The notes beneath the pieces are model-generated. The model ran no database searches and was not told the DNA's origin. It was given only the letters and a program-made list of their open reading frames with translations. A program made the translations under genes and the position numbers. A stretch of 64,000 nucleotides of DNA from Ceratodon purpureus (Eukaryota; Streptophyta; Bryopsida; Pseudoditrichales; Ditrichaceae). Positions 25,401 to 36,769 of this stretch are shown piece by piece (within the stretch, counting starts at the first letter, position 1; every line of letters starts with the position of its first letter). The DNA is taken from NCBI GenBank assembly GCA_014871385.1, contig CM026425.1, positions 14,389,668 to 14,453,667 of the forward strand. Reading direction: 5' to 3'.

Positions 25401-28400
25401 CCTTCTCTGATCTCCCTCCTCCCTAATACGCATTAGGCTAGATGCGTACGTGTCACCCACAGCGGAGTCCTTGAACTTCGTCGAGCAAACAGCCTGACTC
25501 TGTTCCCCGAAGCTCGCCAAACCATGTGAAAGGCAAGACATTGGTTTTAGAGACGAGTCTGTCATTCCAACAAGAAACACAAATTAACACCTCGCTCAGT
25601 AGGACAAATAATAATCCGTGCATCTTATGTACATCCTAAAAATACTATTTTCACTAACAAACTCAAAAAGTACATTAAAAGTCAACTATAAAAACCACTC
25701 TAATGTACATGTAATACTCAAACCTTACATTTACTATGCAAAGTACTATTCAACTTACATTTTCTACAAGAGCATTGCGCGGTGTTACACTAGAACTACA
25801 CTAGAACTACAACATGTAGAACAGTTAGAACAGTACAAATTGTACAATAATAACATAAAGTACTATGCATCTTAGATGGAACCACAACATCAACTTACTT
25901 GTAATACTAGGAGTACAACATGTTCTACGAGTACTAAGGCTACAGGTATTGAAAGTACTGAGGGACGCACAAACTGTACACCGAGTACAAATCTTCTAGA
26001 CTCACAAGTATGTGCGGTTCGTGAAGTATAAAGAAGTTACAAAAAGGAAAAAAATAAACATAGATGCAAAGTACGACTAGATACTCTAAATGTACAAACA
26101 GTGCAGGGGAATGTATTCTTCCTTGAGACTCTGCAAGACAAGTATTACGTATCAGTAACTGGGACTATGAGTACCAGGACCGAGACTTCCACTACTACCT
26201 AAATAGAGTACTTCTACAAGTCTTTGTGCAACCTGGTAGCAGCAAAGTAAGCTGAGTACTTATGATAATCCCTATCAGAGAAATACATACAAAACCTATA
26301 ACTCAAAACTAAACAAATGCTAAGTACTCACCTGTGTTGGGACAACGTAGACGTGCTCGCTCTGCTCGTTCAGATAGCAAACGTGCCACCTCCTCGTCGC
26401 ACTCTGTCATCAACGACGCCACATCCTGATCAACAATACTCCCGGGGCCTCCCCATCCGAAACTGCGATGCCAATCTGGGTCGACTAATTTGTCACTACA
26501 ATTGGACGCAGCACACTTGTATCCGCTCTCATATGTCACCTTTGCGCAGAAAGGGTGGTACATATGTTTGCAACTTGCAATAACTATATCACTCTTAGGA
26601 AAACTGAACCCACATAGGGCACACTTGGTAATCTTCAAAAACCTCCGCTCAGGAGAACCGTCCTCGCCAAACGCGTTATCAGGGTAGACTAGAGGCACCG
26701 GATTGAGACTACATAAATTTCTGCCGTATCTGATACGGTCACATTCAGTCTTCACTCCCTCGCACAAACGGGCTTTCTGTTCCACTTGCCTCCTACACTC
26801 TACTGCCCCTAGATCCTTTTCTAACGCCTCTGACTCCTTCTGTGAAAGGGTCCGCTTCTGGTCCTCCAAGAGCTCGGCGAGGACTTGGCGCTTGGCTTCA
26901 CTTCCCGGGTGTAAACCGTCGCCTTCTTGATGAGAAGCTAAGTTTGCTTCGTAGGACTCCACCATCAGCAACGCCAGTCGCATGTCTTGAGCAGCCGTAT
27001 CCTTCGCCTTCAACGCCATCTGCTCTTCTACCTTCAGCCCCTCTATCTCCATCAATAAGATAGTGTGCATTGTCTGGAAGTATTCCAGACGAGACATCGA
27101 GGCTATCCCGCGGTCTTCAACCTTCACGGTGGGCGTCGTTACCTCTGTCTTCATACCCGGAGACGACTTCCACTTAGTTGGCGTGGAGGTTGGAGGAGGA
27201 ACAGGCCTCCTCTGCAAAAGACAGATTCTTTTAATTAAAAAAAAAGTGGGAATTCAAAAAAGGATTGAAAAAACACAAAATTACACCTAACATCTATACG
27301 CGTTTATGCATCCATTCAATTCACCAAGCAATGATAGTTAAAAACTGAGTAGCAATTGAGCATGCACAAGTAACAACTTTGATCTTACACAACAAAGCAA
27401 TCAGTGTAACGAACAATCTAAACAAACAGTGTAATTTAATAATTGCAATACACAAACATTGGAAACAAACATTGTTACCGCTGATCATATACCTTCAAGC
27501 AACCTCAACGCAGTCTCACCCTACCTTACAGCAGACCCTAACCCCGCCCCCTTAAACCTTAGAGCTTTGCCCACATGCACTAATACATTCACACACATCG
27601 ACACACGCACAGTCACTCGGAAATTCAGGTTCCTAACTACAGATTCCAGTATTCCCAACCTGAGTCCTCCACACTTGTGCAAACTCTAGAGAGTCGATTG
27701 CATAAACCTGACCGAACACGTTTTAGCAATCCCCTTGTTCCTAAAACCTCAAACCACAGATTTCTCATCGTGTACAACCCTGAACCTATAACAATGTCTA
27801 TCGCAAACCATCTCTAGTCTAAACTAACTGAATTCTCTCCGAAGGCTTAAGCCTGAATCTGAACTGGAAAATTGAGACCGCAACCCTCCACTTACAACCC
27901 GAATCATTATAACCCCCCAAAACAAACCAAGGAAGATATATCAAACTACAAAAACTGACCTTCGTAGGCGTCGCAGTCTCTCCACCGCCCGTAGGCTCCA
28001 TCTTCACAGAAGTATCCACCTTCAAACTTCTCCACGTCCTCTTCGTTACCTTGGCTCTTGTGTTTATCGCGAACCTCAACTTACTCAAATCTTGCTCGTA
28101 CTTTCTTCGCTGACTATTGTTTGTCTCCTGGCCGTATAGAGCCCAGTTTACCGGGTTGTTTTGATACTCCAAAACAACACCCACGGCAAACTGTTTGGTT
28201 ACACACCTAGGCATTTCGTCTATGCGGTGCTGGTAAACAATGGGGTGAATGACCTTGATCCGATTCACAATCTCCCGTACCTTACAATCCGCCCAACTGT
28301 ATCCACCCCGACCCCTCGCTCCTTCCGGCCTGAAACCCAACTCCTGCATCGTTTTGTCGGAGATATCCTTATCCTTCCTGCATCGATGCGGGTTGATGGA

Positions 28401-28679
28401 ATTCTGTCCACACTCCAGATTGTAGGTGTCCCGGAAATCCTCCCAGGTCAAGACATCGGGAGGGGACTTCAAACCGTCGATGAGTTCTTGCAACTCATGG
28501 ACCTCCAAGAAACGCTCCTCCTCCTTCACGACTACTGCCGCAACATCGCTCCCACCCGACTTAGTCCTCCCTTCTTTAGCTCCAATCCCGGAACCACCAA
28601 TCACTCCGGATCCTTGTCTTCCATCCCTAACACCAGGTCGCACACTGTCTAAACCTACGGACTTGCTCCTCTTCGACAT
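22464..28679 (-). CDS. SUVR4-like histone H3K9 methyltransferase fused to coiled-coil/RING-like N-terminus
   Basis: Minus-strand exons: 27960-28679, 26332-27211, 25199-25558, about 24114-25108, 23338-23853, 22981-23249, 22751-22868 and 22464-22634 (TAA), about 1,340 residues with matching phases. ATG 28677-28679 is the first Met. Exon 1 is unknown (motif DEMPRCV). Exon 2 is a coiled coil, then CALCGFSF, CKHMYHPFC, KCAASNC and DWHRSFG, the finger also seen at 3.8 kb. Exons 3-4 are a long charged, Lys-rich linker. Then comes a pre-SET (PPDFGYI, CTDCGTDC, CACHSHCGNRV). The SET follows (GWGVRTVEYI, FELAGEI, ARFMNHRCEGANVID, YHVAFFAKRDI, EELTWDYGEDF), with post-SET CQCGSIKCRDK. The NHRC.xAN and ELTWDY forms match Arabidopsis SUVR1/2/4 rather than SUVH. 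SUVR4 methylates H3K9 on transposon chromatin and binds ubiquitin through a WIYLD domain; here a RING-like module replaces WIYLD. The exon 4 donor is the least certain border. Function is inferred. Confidence 0.82.
25559..26331 (-). other. Intron 2 of the SUVR/RING gene
   Basis: Bounded by ACACAG/GTGAGT and AATGACAG/AC, phase 1. It is AT-rich with many AGTACT/GTACTA words like those in the transposase intron. No coding potential seen. Confidence 0.6.
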
Positions 28680-29309
28680 CAGGGGCGGCGTCTCCAACCC
28701 CCTAAACCTAGCGATGCTGTGCCTAGAACTCTCTGAACCCTAGCGCCTTCACCCCCAACTAAACCCTAATAAAAAGAAGCCAACCACAAACTAAGTCGAG
28801 AGTATAGTTTCCCCGCAGACCTAAGCAATCCAGCTCCGGAACTAAGACGCAATACTAAAAGAAAAGAAAAGCAAAGAAATTCCTATGCACAACACCAACA
28901 TCTCTCAAACCCTCTAACCCTCTATCAACCTAAACTAGCGGAACAGTTAACGATAGAGTTTGAACAAAGAGGTGTTAACGAAGAGGGAAAAGAAGAATAC
29001 ACCACGAAAAAGGAACGACAGTAGCTCCAGCACCAACGAGGCCAGTGCACTAGCGAGACCAAAGGTGCGAGATCAGAGGTGCGAGACGTTGGAGGTGCGA
29101 GACGACGACTACCGGCTAGACTGGTTGGACCCAATCCGACCACCTACTACCACCGGTAAATTGCTTCCTGATAGGTCGATCTTAATATGGACACAGGTGG
29201 CACGCGGTATAGAAATGGACGGTTAGGATTATCAGAAAAAAGTACTACACATACAGTTTGGCAGAAATGTACATCTGAAGTACTTTCGAAATCTGCCCAA
29301 AGTGTACCC
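28680..29309 (-). promoter_or_regulatory. Upstream region of the SUVR/RING gene, inside the transposon
   Basis: About 630 bases lie between the methyltransferase ATG and the right inverted repeat, so any promoter must lie here or in flanking DNA. Four GGTGCGAGA direct repeats occur at 29062-29104. I see no clear TATA box. Confidence 0.4.
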
Positions 29310-29329
29310 GGCGTAGTGTGCTTCCACCC
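29310..29329 (-). repeat. Right terminal inverted repeat
   Basis: Reverse complement GGGTGGAAGCACACTACGCC, 19 of 20 identical with the left end. It is followed at 29330-29333 by the GGGG duplication. Confidence 0.8.
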
Positions 29330-29599
29330 GGGGCAGAAAACTATCTACAGTAGGACAGTAAAGACTGACAGGTCCCAAAGGAACCAAAGTGGAAGGGTGA
29401 AAAAAAAGGGATGGACTGGACAGGAACCAGGAAACAGGAGGACTAGCATCCAACGGACCAGAGGAGGGCTGAGGACAAGGAACCGACAGCACCTACCCAG
29501 GAGTTTTGAAGGAGCAGACTCAGTGACTGGAAGTACCAGCCAAACCAGAAGAGCACCTGACCAGAGAGTACCAAGGGAGGAGCAGCAAACTGTACTGCA

Positions 29600-32500
29600 A
29601 TGGACAGAGAATACCCAGGGTGGGACAAGGAGGAGATAGCCAGGAGACAAGCAGCAGAACGGTTGGCAAGATACGAACTCAGAGAGCAAAGAGCAGCAGC
29701 AGAAGTAGGAAAACCAATGGGAGGACAATTAAGTTCAGAAGAAAGCATAGCAAAAGGGAGAACCAGGGACCTGATTGATATGGACCTGGTAGGAGAGAAT
29801 TCGAGCCAGGAAACAATACTTGGAATAAGCAGGAGGACAGGGTCAGCAAGAGGAGAACCTGGCCCAAGCTTCAAAAATTGGCAGGAGGATGAGGAAGAAA
29901 TTCGGAAGTATGAGGGACATCCACTATCACCCAGGACCAGCAGGAGGGAATTCCCAAGGCCAGGTGAAGGAGACACACAGCATTGCTGGAACCCCCAGGC
30001 CAGAATGGCATCAGCATATGACCATTTCCAGGAGGAGGAGAAGAAAGGAGGCAGCAGACCAGACACACCGAAACCAGGGGAGAAAACACCAGGTGATTTG
30101 GTGGAGACATTGGAAACGCTGAAGAAGAAATTGGAGGAAGTTAACGCTGGGGACAGAGTTCCGACAGGAGCAGCAACACTGTCAGAGATGTACAAAACGG
30201 GTAAGCCCACACAGGTGAATCCCAGGAGACCAGTGGTACATTTTGCACAAGAACAGTTCCAAGGAATGGAACAGGACGAAGAAGAGGAGGACAGAAGACA
30301 ACTGGAGCAGTTCAAGGCCCAACAGCAGGCTAGAAGGCAAGCAGAGAGAGAACGAAGAAACCAGCAGGCAACAGAGGACCTGTACAGGAGACAGATGGAG
30401 GAGCTAGGCCAAGCAGCCCGGTTCAGAGAGACAATGGAGGCGTGGGAAGAAAAGAACCGGGAGGAGATCAAACTGAAGGAAGCCATGAAACTATGGCAGG
30501 AAACAAAGAGGCTTGAAGAGCAGGACCAGGAGAAGCAGAGACAGGAGGCTCTCAGGACCTGGCAGGAGACTCAAAGGAGAGAGGAGATGAAGCAGGCAGC
30601 AGAGAGAAAAGAAGCAATGCAGCAGGACTTGCTAAGACAGGAGGCTCTGCGATTATTACAAGAGGCACAGAGATTGGAGGACCAGAAGAAGAAGGAGGAA
30701 GAAATGAAAGAAGCTACCCGGCAGGCGACCCTTTACAAATGGCAGGAGATACTGAGGGAAGAGAGCCAGAAACTCCAGGCCAAACCAAGGGCGGATCCGT
30801 GGGCAGCATATGATCATTCAGTGGTTCAGGGGGACAGACCAAGTCAACTGAGGGAAGCAGAATTGATGGGAGCACCCTACACTACATCTGTTATACCAGG
30901 AAGGCCAGGGACAGACCATTTCCCAACCTCGAGGACTCGGGTGAGCCCAACAGGAGGAGGAAGAGCACATTCTACCTATGTGGATCACCTCACAGGTGAT
31001 GAGTACAGACCAGAAGTCAACAGAACTGCCTACTGGCCAAGCGGAGGAGCAGAAGCCGGAGCAGGAGTTCCTGACATAGGAACAGGATACAGAGGACCAG
31101 CGGAGATAATGAGAGGGATGCCATATGACACTAGGCCACCTGCAGGAATAGGAGTACCAGGAGATACAGCGGATAGCAGTTATCCAGTGAGGCACGGTCC
31201 ACTATCCTACCCACCAGCTACTAGACCCAGAGTACCCCCAGTGACAGGACCAGTACTTGTGGCACAGAGGAAGCCGCTGACCTACTCCAAGTACAAGGAG
31301 GGGACGAATCCAGATGCTCACATACGGCAGTTTGAAAGGACCCTATGGCACAACGGAGAAACTGATGAGCAGGTGATAATCAACCTGATGGGTACCACTT
31401 TGCTGGACAAGGTTGGTGCATGGTATGAGAATTTCCTGGAGAACCATGTATACTGCTCATGGGAGGATGTTAAAGCTGCTTTCAGGAGGAGGTACAGAGA
31501 CCAGACTACTGATGAGGCAGTATACAGGGAATTGAAGTCCTTCAAACAGGGGGACAGAGAGAAGGTACAGGACTACTATGATCGGTTTATGACATTAATT
31601 AAATGTCTACAATCTGATCCAGGAGAAGGGTTCCGAATCACTAACTTTCGAGCCGGACTACTGGAGTATATCAAGATCACTACCAGTGTGGCACCAGTCA
31701 GGAGTTTGACAGAGTTGGTGGATGCAGCCTTGAGATGCGAGGAGAACTGTACTGATTCCAGTGGTAAACCCACTAAGATCGAGGTGAGAAAGGTGGAGAC
31801 CAGCAGTAAGGCAGCCACAGTGACCAGGAAGGAACCAGACCAGGAGGCTCCAAGGAAAGCCTGTGGTATTTGTAAGAAGCTGGGCCATGATGATAAGAAC
31901 TGTTGGTACAACCCAGCTAACCAGAGGGGGTCAGGTGCGAAGAAGGAAGGAGAAGAACATGTTGGTGTCAATGAAGTCTCTGCTTCTAAACCAGCAGGAA
32001 CTTACAGTTACAACCAAGGATACCAGCGACCACCTAATCCCAGGGCAGGCAGCAGCCAACAAAGGAGTTATGGTGATCAACCACCAAGTTGTTTCTTGTG
32101 TGGAGGAGTAGATCACAGAAGTTGGAACTGCCCCAAGAAGGCACAATGGGACCAGTTTTTGGCAGACCAAGAGAAGACCAACAAGAAGCAGGATCACCAT
32201 GTCAGTAATGTGGAGATTGAGCTAATAGAAGAACCTGAAGAGTCAGTGGGGGTAGCTACCATGACCAGAGCCCAGAGGCTGAAGGCAGGGTTGTTACCTA
32301 TCCAGGATGAATCAAGGGAACCTGAACCAAGAAAGGCCAGAACGAAGGAGGACTGGCAGGAGGAAGAGAAAATCAGGAATTCGATGCTAGAAACCTTGAA
32401 GGAAATTGAGCTTCAAGCAGAGCAGGAGAAGGCAGAAGCAGAGAGACTCAGGGCGACTTTAAAAACAGCAGAAAAGGAAGGGGATGGCGAAGTGCTGGAC

Positions 32501-35500
32501 AATGAGTGGGCAGGATTCCCAGACTCAGATACACTAGCCTACAGCACCAAGACAGTCGAGCAGGAATTGCGCGCAGAAGGGGAGACCAGTACAGAGAACA
32601 ACGAGGAGCAGCACTATGCAACTGTAGTTGGAAGAAAAATACTGGACAGTCCCATCACAGTCTCATTAGGACAGCTGCTGAAGATGGCTCCTAATTTGAC
32701 AGAATTTGTGAAGGCCCATGTATTCCCAGAAATGGTAGCAGACCAGCCAAGTCAGCCAGAGCCAGCACCAAGCAAGAAGCCAACAACCAGTCAACCAGGT
32801 AAGACCGATTTAATAGGCAGTCTGGCTATTGATGTTGACAGAGAACTGCCGGTGTTAACTGTGCAGATAGGCAATGGGACTCTGGAGAATGTCCTACTGG
32901 ATGGCGGATCAGGTGTGAACCTGATAACTGAGGAGGAGCGAAAAAGACTGGGCCTCAAAGACTCACAGCCTGCTCCTTTCAGATTAAGAATGGCGGACCA
33001 GACAGTCGTTGACCCGGTGGGGATGATTCGCAATGTGAAAATTCACATCCATGGTATTCCTTACCTTATTACCTTGACTGTTATTAAAAATAAAGAAGTT
33101 AACGAAGCCTATAGTATGCTGCTAGGCAGACCATGGTTGATTGATGCTAAGGTAAATCACGATTGGGGTAACAATCTGGTTACCATCAGAGGTAATGGTA
33201 CTGTAAAGACCATCTCAGTCAGTCAGAGGAAGGGGCCCAGGCCTAAGCTACCTGAAGTCCTAGTCTGCTATAATTTTACTGAAGGACTGACAGATGAGGA
33301 GGAAGCCTTGTGGTTAGCTAGTGAGCAGGACTTGCTGGCCGTTGGGACAGTCACCCTGCCTCGAATGGAGCCGAACAAGGACCAAGACAACAGAAAGGAC
33401 CAGGACGACATCAAGAGCCCGACAAAGAACCAGGACCAGGACCAGGGACAAGAGGGGGGATCACAGCGAGCCTACCCAGACCATTTCTACAACTTTGAGG
33501 AGGGCGACATTGAAGTGGATGAGACACCAGCCCGGGAGAAAGTGAAGAAATTGAAGATAGCATCCTGGACCTTACCAGAGTCGGAGCAGTTGAGAAAAAT
33601 TAACCTTGGAACAGAGGAGGAGCCCCAGTATCTGAAGATTAATGCAGCCATTAGTCCAGAACAGGCTATTGAAGCAGAGGCTCTGTTCAGGGAATTCAAG
33701 GATGTATTTGCCTGGACCTATAAGGACCTGAAGGGTATCCCACCCTCAATTGCACAGCACAGGATTGAGTTGGAGAAGGATATTCCACCATCCCATCAGG
33801 CCAGATATCGCATGAATCCAAATTATGCCAGTATTGTGAAGCAGGACTTGGATAAACTGCTTCAGGCTGGATTCATTACACCAGTAGAGGATGCTACCTG
33901 GTTATCCCCTATTGTTATTGTTCCTAAGAAAAATGGGAAGTTGAGAATTTGTATTGATTTTCGCAAACTGAATGCTGCCACTAAAAAGGACCCGTATCCA
34001 TTGCCATTTACTGAGGAAGTGTTGGATTCTGTGGCAGGACATGAGATGTATTCGTTTCTGGATGGGTATTCCGGGTACCACCAGATTCAGATAGCACCAG
34101 AGGACCGGCACAAGACTGCTTTTGTAACAGACTGGGGAGCATTTGTGTGGATAGTCATGCCTTTTGGGCTGAAAAACGCACCTCCCACATACCAGAGGGC
34201 AGTAAACAAAGCCTTTCGTGATTTTATTGGTGATTTTATGAAATTGTTTTTAGATGATTTCAGTGTGTACAGTGACATTATTAGCCATCTGGTCAAGCTG
34301 AGAAAGTGTTTTGAGAAATGCCGTGAGTATGGGATAAGTCTAAATCCTGAGAAATGTTTACTACTGGTCTTCTCTGGTATTATACTAGGCCACATTGTAT
34401 CTAAGGAAGGGAAATTTCCTGATCCTAAGAAAATTGAAGCAGTTGAGAACATGCCTAGACCAGAAAAACCAGTAGATGTACAGGTTTTTAACGGTTTTGC
34501 TCAGTTTAACAGGTGCTACATTAAGTCGTACGCACATATCATGGAGCCAATCACCAGGCTCATGAGGAAGACAGAGGAGTTCATCTGGTCAGACCAGTGT
34601 GAGCAGGCATGGAAAAAAATCAAGGAGCAGTACCAGAATGCGCCAATTCTCATTGCACCAAGATGGGACCTGGAGTTCCATGTGCATACAGACGCTTCGA
34701 ATATAGCAGTAGGAGTGATGCTGGCCCAGAATCCAACAGGGAAGTGTGACCAGCCCATTTCTTATGCTAGTAGATTGCTGAATTCTGCTGAGAGGAACTA
34801 CAGTACTACTGAAAGGGAAGCTTTGGCAATGGTTTATGCTCTAAACAAGTATAGACATTATCTGCTGGGCAATAAGTTTGTTTTCTATGTTGACCATATG
34901 GCACTGGTGTATCTGGTCAATAAGCCGCAGGTGTCAGGCAGGATAGCAAGGTGGTTACTGCTGTTTCAAGAATACGATTTTACAGTGGTGTATAAGCCAG
35001 GGAAAAATCATGGTGTGGCAGATGCGATGTCAAGACTGACCAACGGAGAACCAGCAACTGGTGTCGAGGACCAGACCAAGGATGCAAGTTTGTTTTATGT
35101 TAAACCAGAATGGTTAGAGGATGTACGTTCTTACCTGAAATCTGGTGTTGTACGACAGGACTTGTCTAAGGAGGAGCAGAGGAAGCTGATTCTGAAGTCA
35201 CTGCCCTATACACTGGTCCAGGGAGTTCTGCACAAGCGAGGACATGATCTGGTGGTCAGGAGGGTACTGGACCCAGTGCAGGCAGAGGTGGTGATGAAGG
35301 AGATGCACAATGGAGTAGCACGTGGTCATTTTTCACAAGATATCACGAGCAGGAAGATACTGGACGCCGGATACTGGTGGCCAGCGATACATCGGGATGT
35401 TGCAGAATACTGCAAGGCGTGTGATAGATGCCAGAGAGTGGGAGGCATGGCAAATACTGGTTTAGCTACCTTAGTGGCCAGTATGCCAGCAGAACCATTT

Positions 35501-36769
35501 ATGAAATGGGGATTGGACTTCATCGGGCCCATTAAACCAACAGCATCCCGAACAGGGAACAGGTACATACTGGTGGCTACAGATTATGCTACCAAGTGGG
35601 TGGAGGCAAGGGCGCTCAAAACCAACTCAGCAGCAGTTACTGCCAAGTTTTTGTATGAGCAGATCCTTTCCAGATACGGGTGTCCCTTGACACTTGTAAG
35701 TGACCAGGGTTCTCATTTTATAAATGAGGCTATAGAACACCTGGTGGAGCATTTTCTGCTCCAGCATCGTACATCAACAACCTATTACCCCCAGGGTAAT
35801 GGCCAGGCTGAATCAACAAACAAGGTGATTGGTCACCTACTGAGCAAGCTGGTCAATGATAGGCGAACAGATTGGGATGAGCATCTTCATACTGTACTGC
35901 TCTCCTACAGGACTGCTTACAAGGTGACTACAGGTTACACACCATTTCAACTGGTCTATGGCTTACATCCGTTAATGCCAACAGAGTACATAGTACCAAC
36001 CAGGAAGACCAGCTCAGAAATTGATTATACACCAACCAGGGTGTTGGCAGCCAGGATTGCGGATTTGGAGCAGATGGACACTTCAAGACTAGAGGCCCAG
36101 GAAGCAGTAGGGGCCAAGCAGTGGAACAGGGCACTTTGGAGCCAGCAACACTACAAACGCAAGGATTTTCAAGTAGGCGATTATGTGCTCTGGTATCCCA
36201 AGGGCCATAAGGAGCATGTGGGGAAATTCAAAAGTCGGTGGTTTGGACCTTATAGGGTCCAGTACAGGCTCCCCAACAACACTGCTCTGCTGGTCCAGGT
36301 AAAAAATTTTGAACCTGATCCAGTATTGGTAAACATCAATAAGTTAAAACCATACAGATTTTATGAAAAGGAAAACAAGGTAGTGGAAACCAGGACACCA
36401 GGATATTTGACCAGAGGACTGGTCAACGAGCAAAAGGGGGATAGTGTCCAGTCAGGGTTAGAAAATACAGGGATAGAAAGTGAAAAAAACTGTGAAGAAG
36501 GAGGCAGTGAAGCAGTAAAACAGCAGAAGGATAAAGAAAACAGTGAGAGAAAAATGAAAAATCAAAAGAAAAATAAGAATGAGCAAGAGGAAGGACAGAA
36601 AGCAGGGGAAGGAGACATGGAGGAGATGATTGAAAAAAATAAAGGAAATGGAAAAAATAAAGAAGTAGTAGAAAAAGAAAAAACAAAAGAAAAAAAAAGA
36701 GTTAGTGATAGTGGGATGTGGAATGATAGAGGTCATAAAGGGGAGAGAAAAAGGAATGGGACAGTTTAG
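29600..36769 (+). CDS. Ty3/gypsy gag-pol polyprotein
   Basis: An open frame of 2,389 codons. Rough order: E/Q/R-rich N-terminus (to ~420), gag core (~550-700), two zinc knuckles ([28 protein letters not shown]), aspartic protease ([11 protein letters not shown], ~1100), reverse transcriptase ([20 protein letters not shown]), RNase H ([24 protein letters not shown]), integrase ([30 protein letters not shown]) and an integrase C-terminal module (WFGPYRVQ). The protease-RT-RNaseH-integrase order defines Ty3/gypsy. A Lys/Glu-rich tail follows; no chromodomain was recognised. It looks whole. Confidence 0.95.
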   Translation: MDREYPGWDKEEIARRQAAERLARYELREQRAAAEVGKPMGGQLSSEESIAKGRTRDLIDMDLVGENSSQETILGISRRTGSARGEPGPSFKNWQEDEEEIRKYEGHPLSPRTSRREFPRPGEGDTQHCWNPQARMASAYDHFQEEEKKGGSRPDTPKPGEKTPGDLVETLETLKKKLEEVNAGDRVPTGAATLSEMYKTGKPTQVNPRRPVVHFAQEQFQGMEQDEEEEDRRQLEQFKAQQQARRQAERERRNQQATEDLYRRQMEELGQAARFRETMEAWEEKNREEIKLKEAMKLWQETKRLEEQDQEKQRQEALRTWQETQRREEMKQAAERKEAMQQDLLRQEALRLLQEAQRLEDQKKKEEEMKEATRQATLYKWQEILREESQKLQAKPRADPWAAYDHSVVQGDRPSQLREAELMGAPYTTSVIPGRPGTDHFPTSRTRVSPTGGGRAHSTYVDHLTGDEYRPEVNRTAYWPSGGAEAGAGVPDIGTGYRGPAEIMRGMPYDTRPPAGIGVPGDTADSSYPVRHGPLSYPPATRPRVPPVTGPVLVAQRKPLTYSKYKEGTNPDAHIRQFERTLWHNGETDEQVIINLMGTTLLDKVGAWYENFLENHVYCSWEDVKAAFRRRYRDQTTDEAVYRELKSFKQGDREKVQDYYDRFMTLIKCLQSDPGEGFRITNFRAGLLEYIKITTSVAPVRSLTELVDAALRCEENCTDSSGKPTKIEVRKVETSSKAATVTRKEPDQEAPRKACGICKKLGHDDKNCWYNPANQRGSGAKKEGEEHVGVNEVSASKPAGTYSYNQGYQRPPNPRAGSSQQRSYGDQPPSCFLCGGVDHRSWNCPKKAQWDQFLADQEKTNKKQDHHVSNVEIELIEEPEESVGVATMTRAQRLKAGLLPIQDESREPEPRKARTKEDWQEEEKIRNSMLETLKEIELQAEQEKAEAERLRATLKTAEKEGDGEVLDNEWAGFPDSDTLAYSTKTVEQELRAEGETSTENNEEQHYATVVGRKILDSPITVSLGQLLKMAPNLTEFVKAHVFPEMVADQPSQPEPAPSKKPTTSQPGKTDLIGSLAIDVDRELPVLTVQIGNGTLENVLLDGGSGVNLITEEERKRLGLKDSQPAPFRLRMADQTVVDPVGMIRNVKIHIHGIPYLITLTVIKNKEVNEAYSMLLGRPWLIDAKVNHDWGNNLVTIRGNGTVKTISVSQRKGPRPKLPEVLVCYNFTEGLTDEEEALWLASEQDLLAVGTVTLPRMEPNKDQDNRKDQDDIKSPTKNQDQDQGQEGGSQRAYPDHFYNFEEGDIEVDETPAREKVKKLKIASWTLPESEQLRKINLGTEEEPQYLKINAAISPEQAIEAEALFREFKDVFAWTYKDLKGIPPSIAQHRIELEKDIPPSHQARYRMNPNYASIVKQDLDKLLQAGFITPVEDATWLSPIVIVPKKNGKLRICIDFRKLNAATKKDPYPLPFTEEVLDSVAGHEMYSFLDGYSGYHQIQIAPEDRHKTAFVTDWGAFVWIVMPFGLKNAPPTYQRAVNKAFRDFIGDFMKLFLDDFSVYSDIISHLVKLRKCFEKCREYGISLNPEKCLLLVFSGIILGHIVSKEGKFPDPKKIEAVENMPRPEKPVDVQVFNGFAQFNRCYIKSYAHIMEPITRLMRKTEEFIWSDQCEQAWKKIKEQYQNAPILIAPRWDLEFHVHTDASNIAVGVMLAQNPTGKCDQPISYASRLLNSAERNYSTTEREALAMVYALNKYRHYLLGNKFVFYVDHMALVYLVNKPQVSGRIARWLLLFQEYDFTVVYKPGKNHGVADAMSRLTNGEPATGVEDQTKDASLFYVKPEWLEDVRSYLKSGVVRQDLSKEEQRKLILKSLPYTLVQGVLHKRGHDLVVRRVLDPVQAEVVMKEMHNGVARGHFSQDITSRKILDAGYWWPAIHRDVAEYCKACDRCQRVGGMANTGLATLVASMPAEPFMKWGLDFIGPIKPTASRTGNRYILVATDYATKWVEARALKTNSAAVTAKFLYEQILSRYGCPLTLVSDQGSHFINEAIEHLVEHFLLQHRTSTTYYPQGNGQAESTNKVIGHLLSKLVNDRRTDWDEHLHTVLLSYRTAYKVTTGYTPFQLVYGLHPLMPTEYIVPTRKTSSEIDYTPTRVLAARIADLEQMDTSRLEAQEAVGAKQWNRALWSQQHYKRKDFQVGDYVLWYPKGHKEHVGKFKSRWFGPYRVQYRLPNNTALLVQVKNFEPDPVLVNINKLKPYRFYEKENKVVETRTPGYLTRGLVNEQKGDSVQSGLENTGIESEKNCEEGGSEAVKQQKDKENSERKMKNQKKNKNEQEEGQKAGEGDMEEMIEKNKGNGKNKEVVEKEKTKEKKRVSDSGMWNDRGHKGERKRNGTV

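Larger units (their letters stand above)
13558..29329 (+). mobile_element. 15.8-kb DNA transposon with transposase and SUVR-type methyltransferase cargo
   Basis: The left end GGGTGTAAGCACACTACGCC (13558-13577) and the reverse complement of the right end, GGGTGGAAGCACACTACGCC (29310-29329), match at 19 of 20 bases. Flanking GGGG gives a likely 4-bp target duplication. Both ends carry subterminal AAAGTACTT palindromes (13595-13640; 29235-29290). Two genes fill it and converge: a DDE-like transposase (+) and a SUVR/RING methyltransferase (-). It sits in the leader of an LTR element whose LTRs look identical, so it most likely inserted afterwards. I could not assign the superfamily: the ends are not CACTA, TTAA or TA type. 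Both genes look open, so it may be autonomous. Confidence 0.8.

Noticed and set aside
13558-29329. A SETMAR-like fusion of transposase and SET domain
   Set aside because: The two coding regions are on opposite strands and converge, so they are separate genes.
13558-29329. CACTA/EnSpm assignment from the internal CACACTACG
   Set aside because: CACTA is not at the terminus; the ends read GGGTG, and the duplication seems to be 4 bp rather than 3.
29443-30486. 347-codon minus-strand ORF and similar ones at 36906-37607 and 37977-38438
   Set aside because: They are antisense shadows of the retroelement ORFs; their Ser/Leu/Cys-rich composition mirrors Glu/Gln/Arg codons on the other strand.
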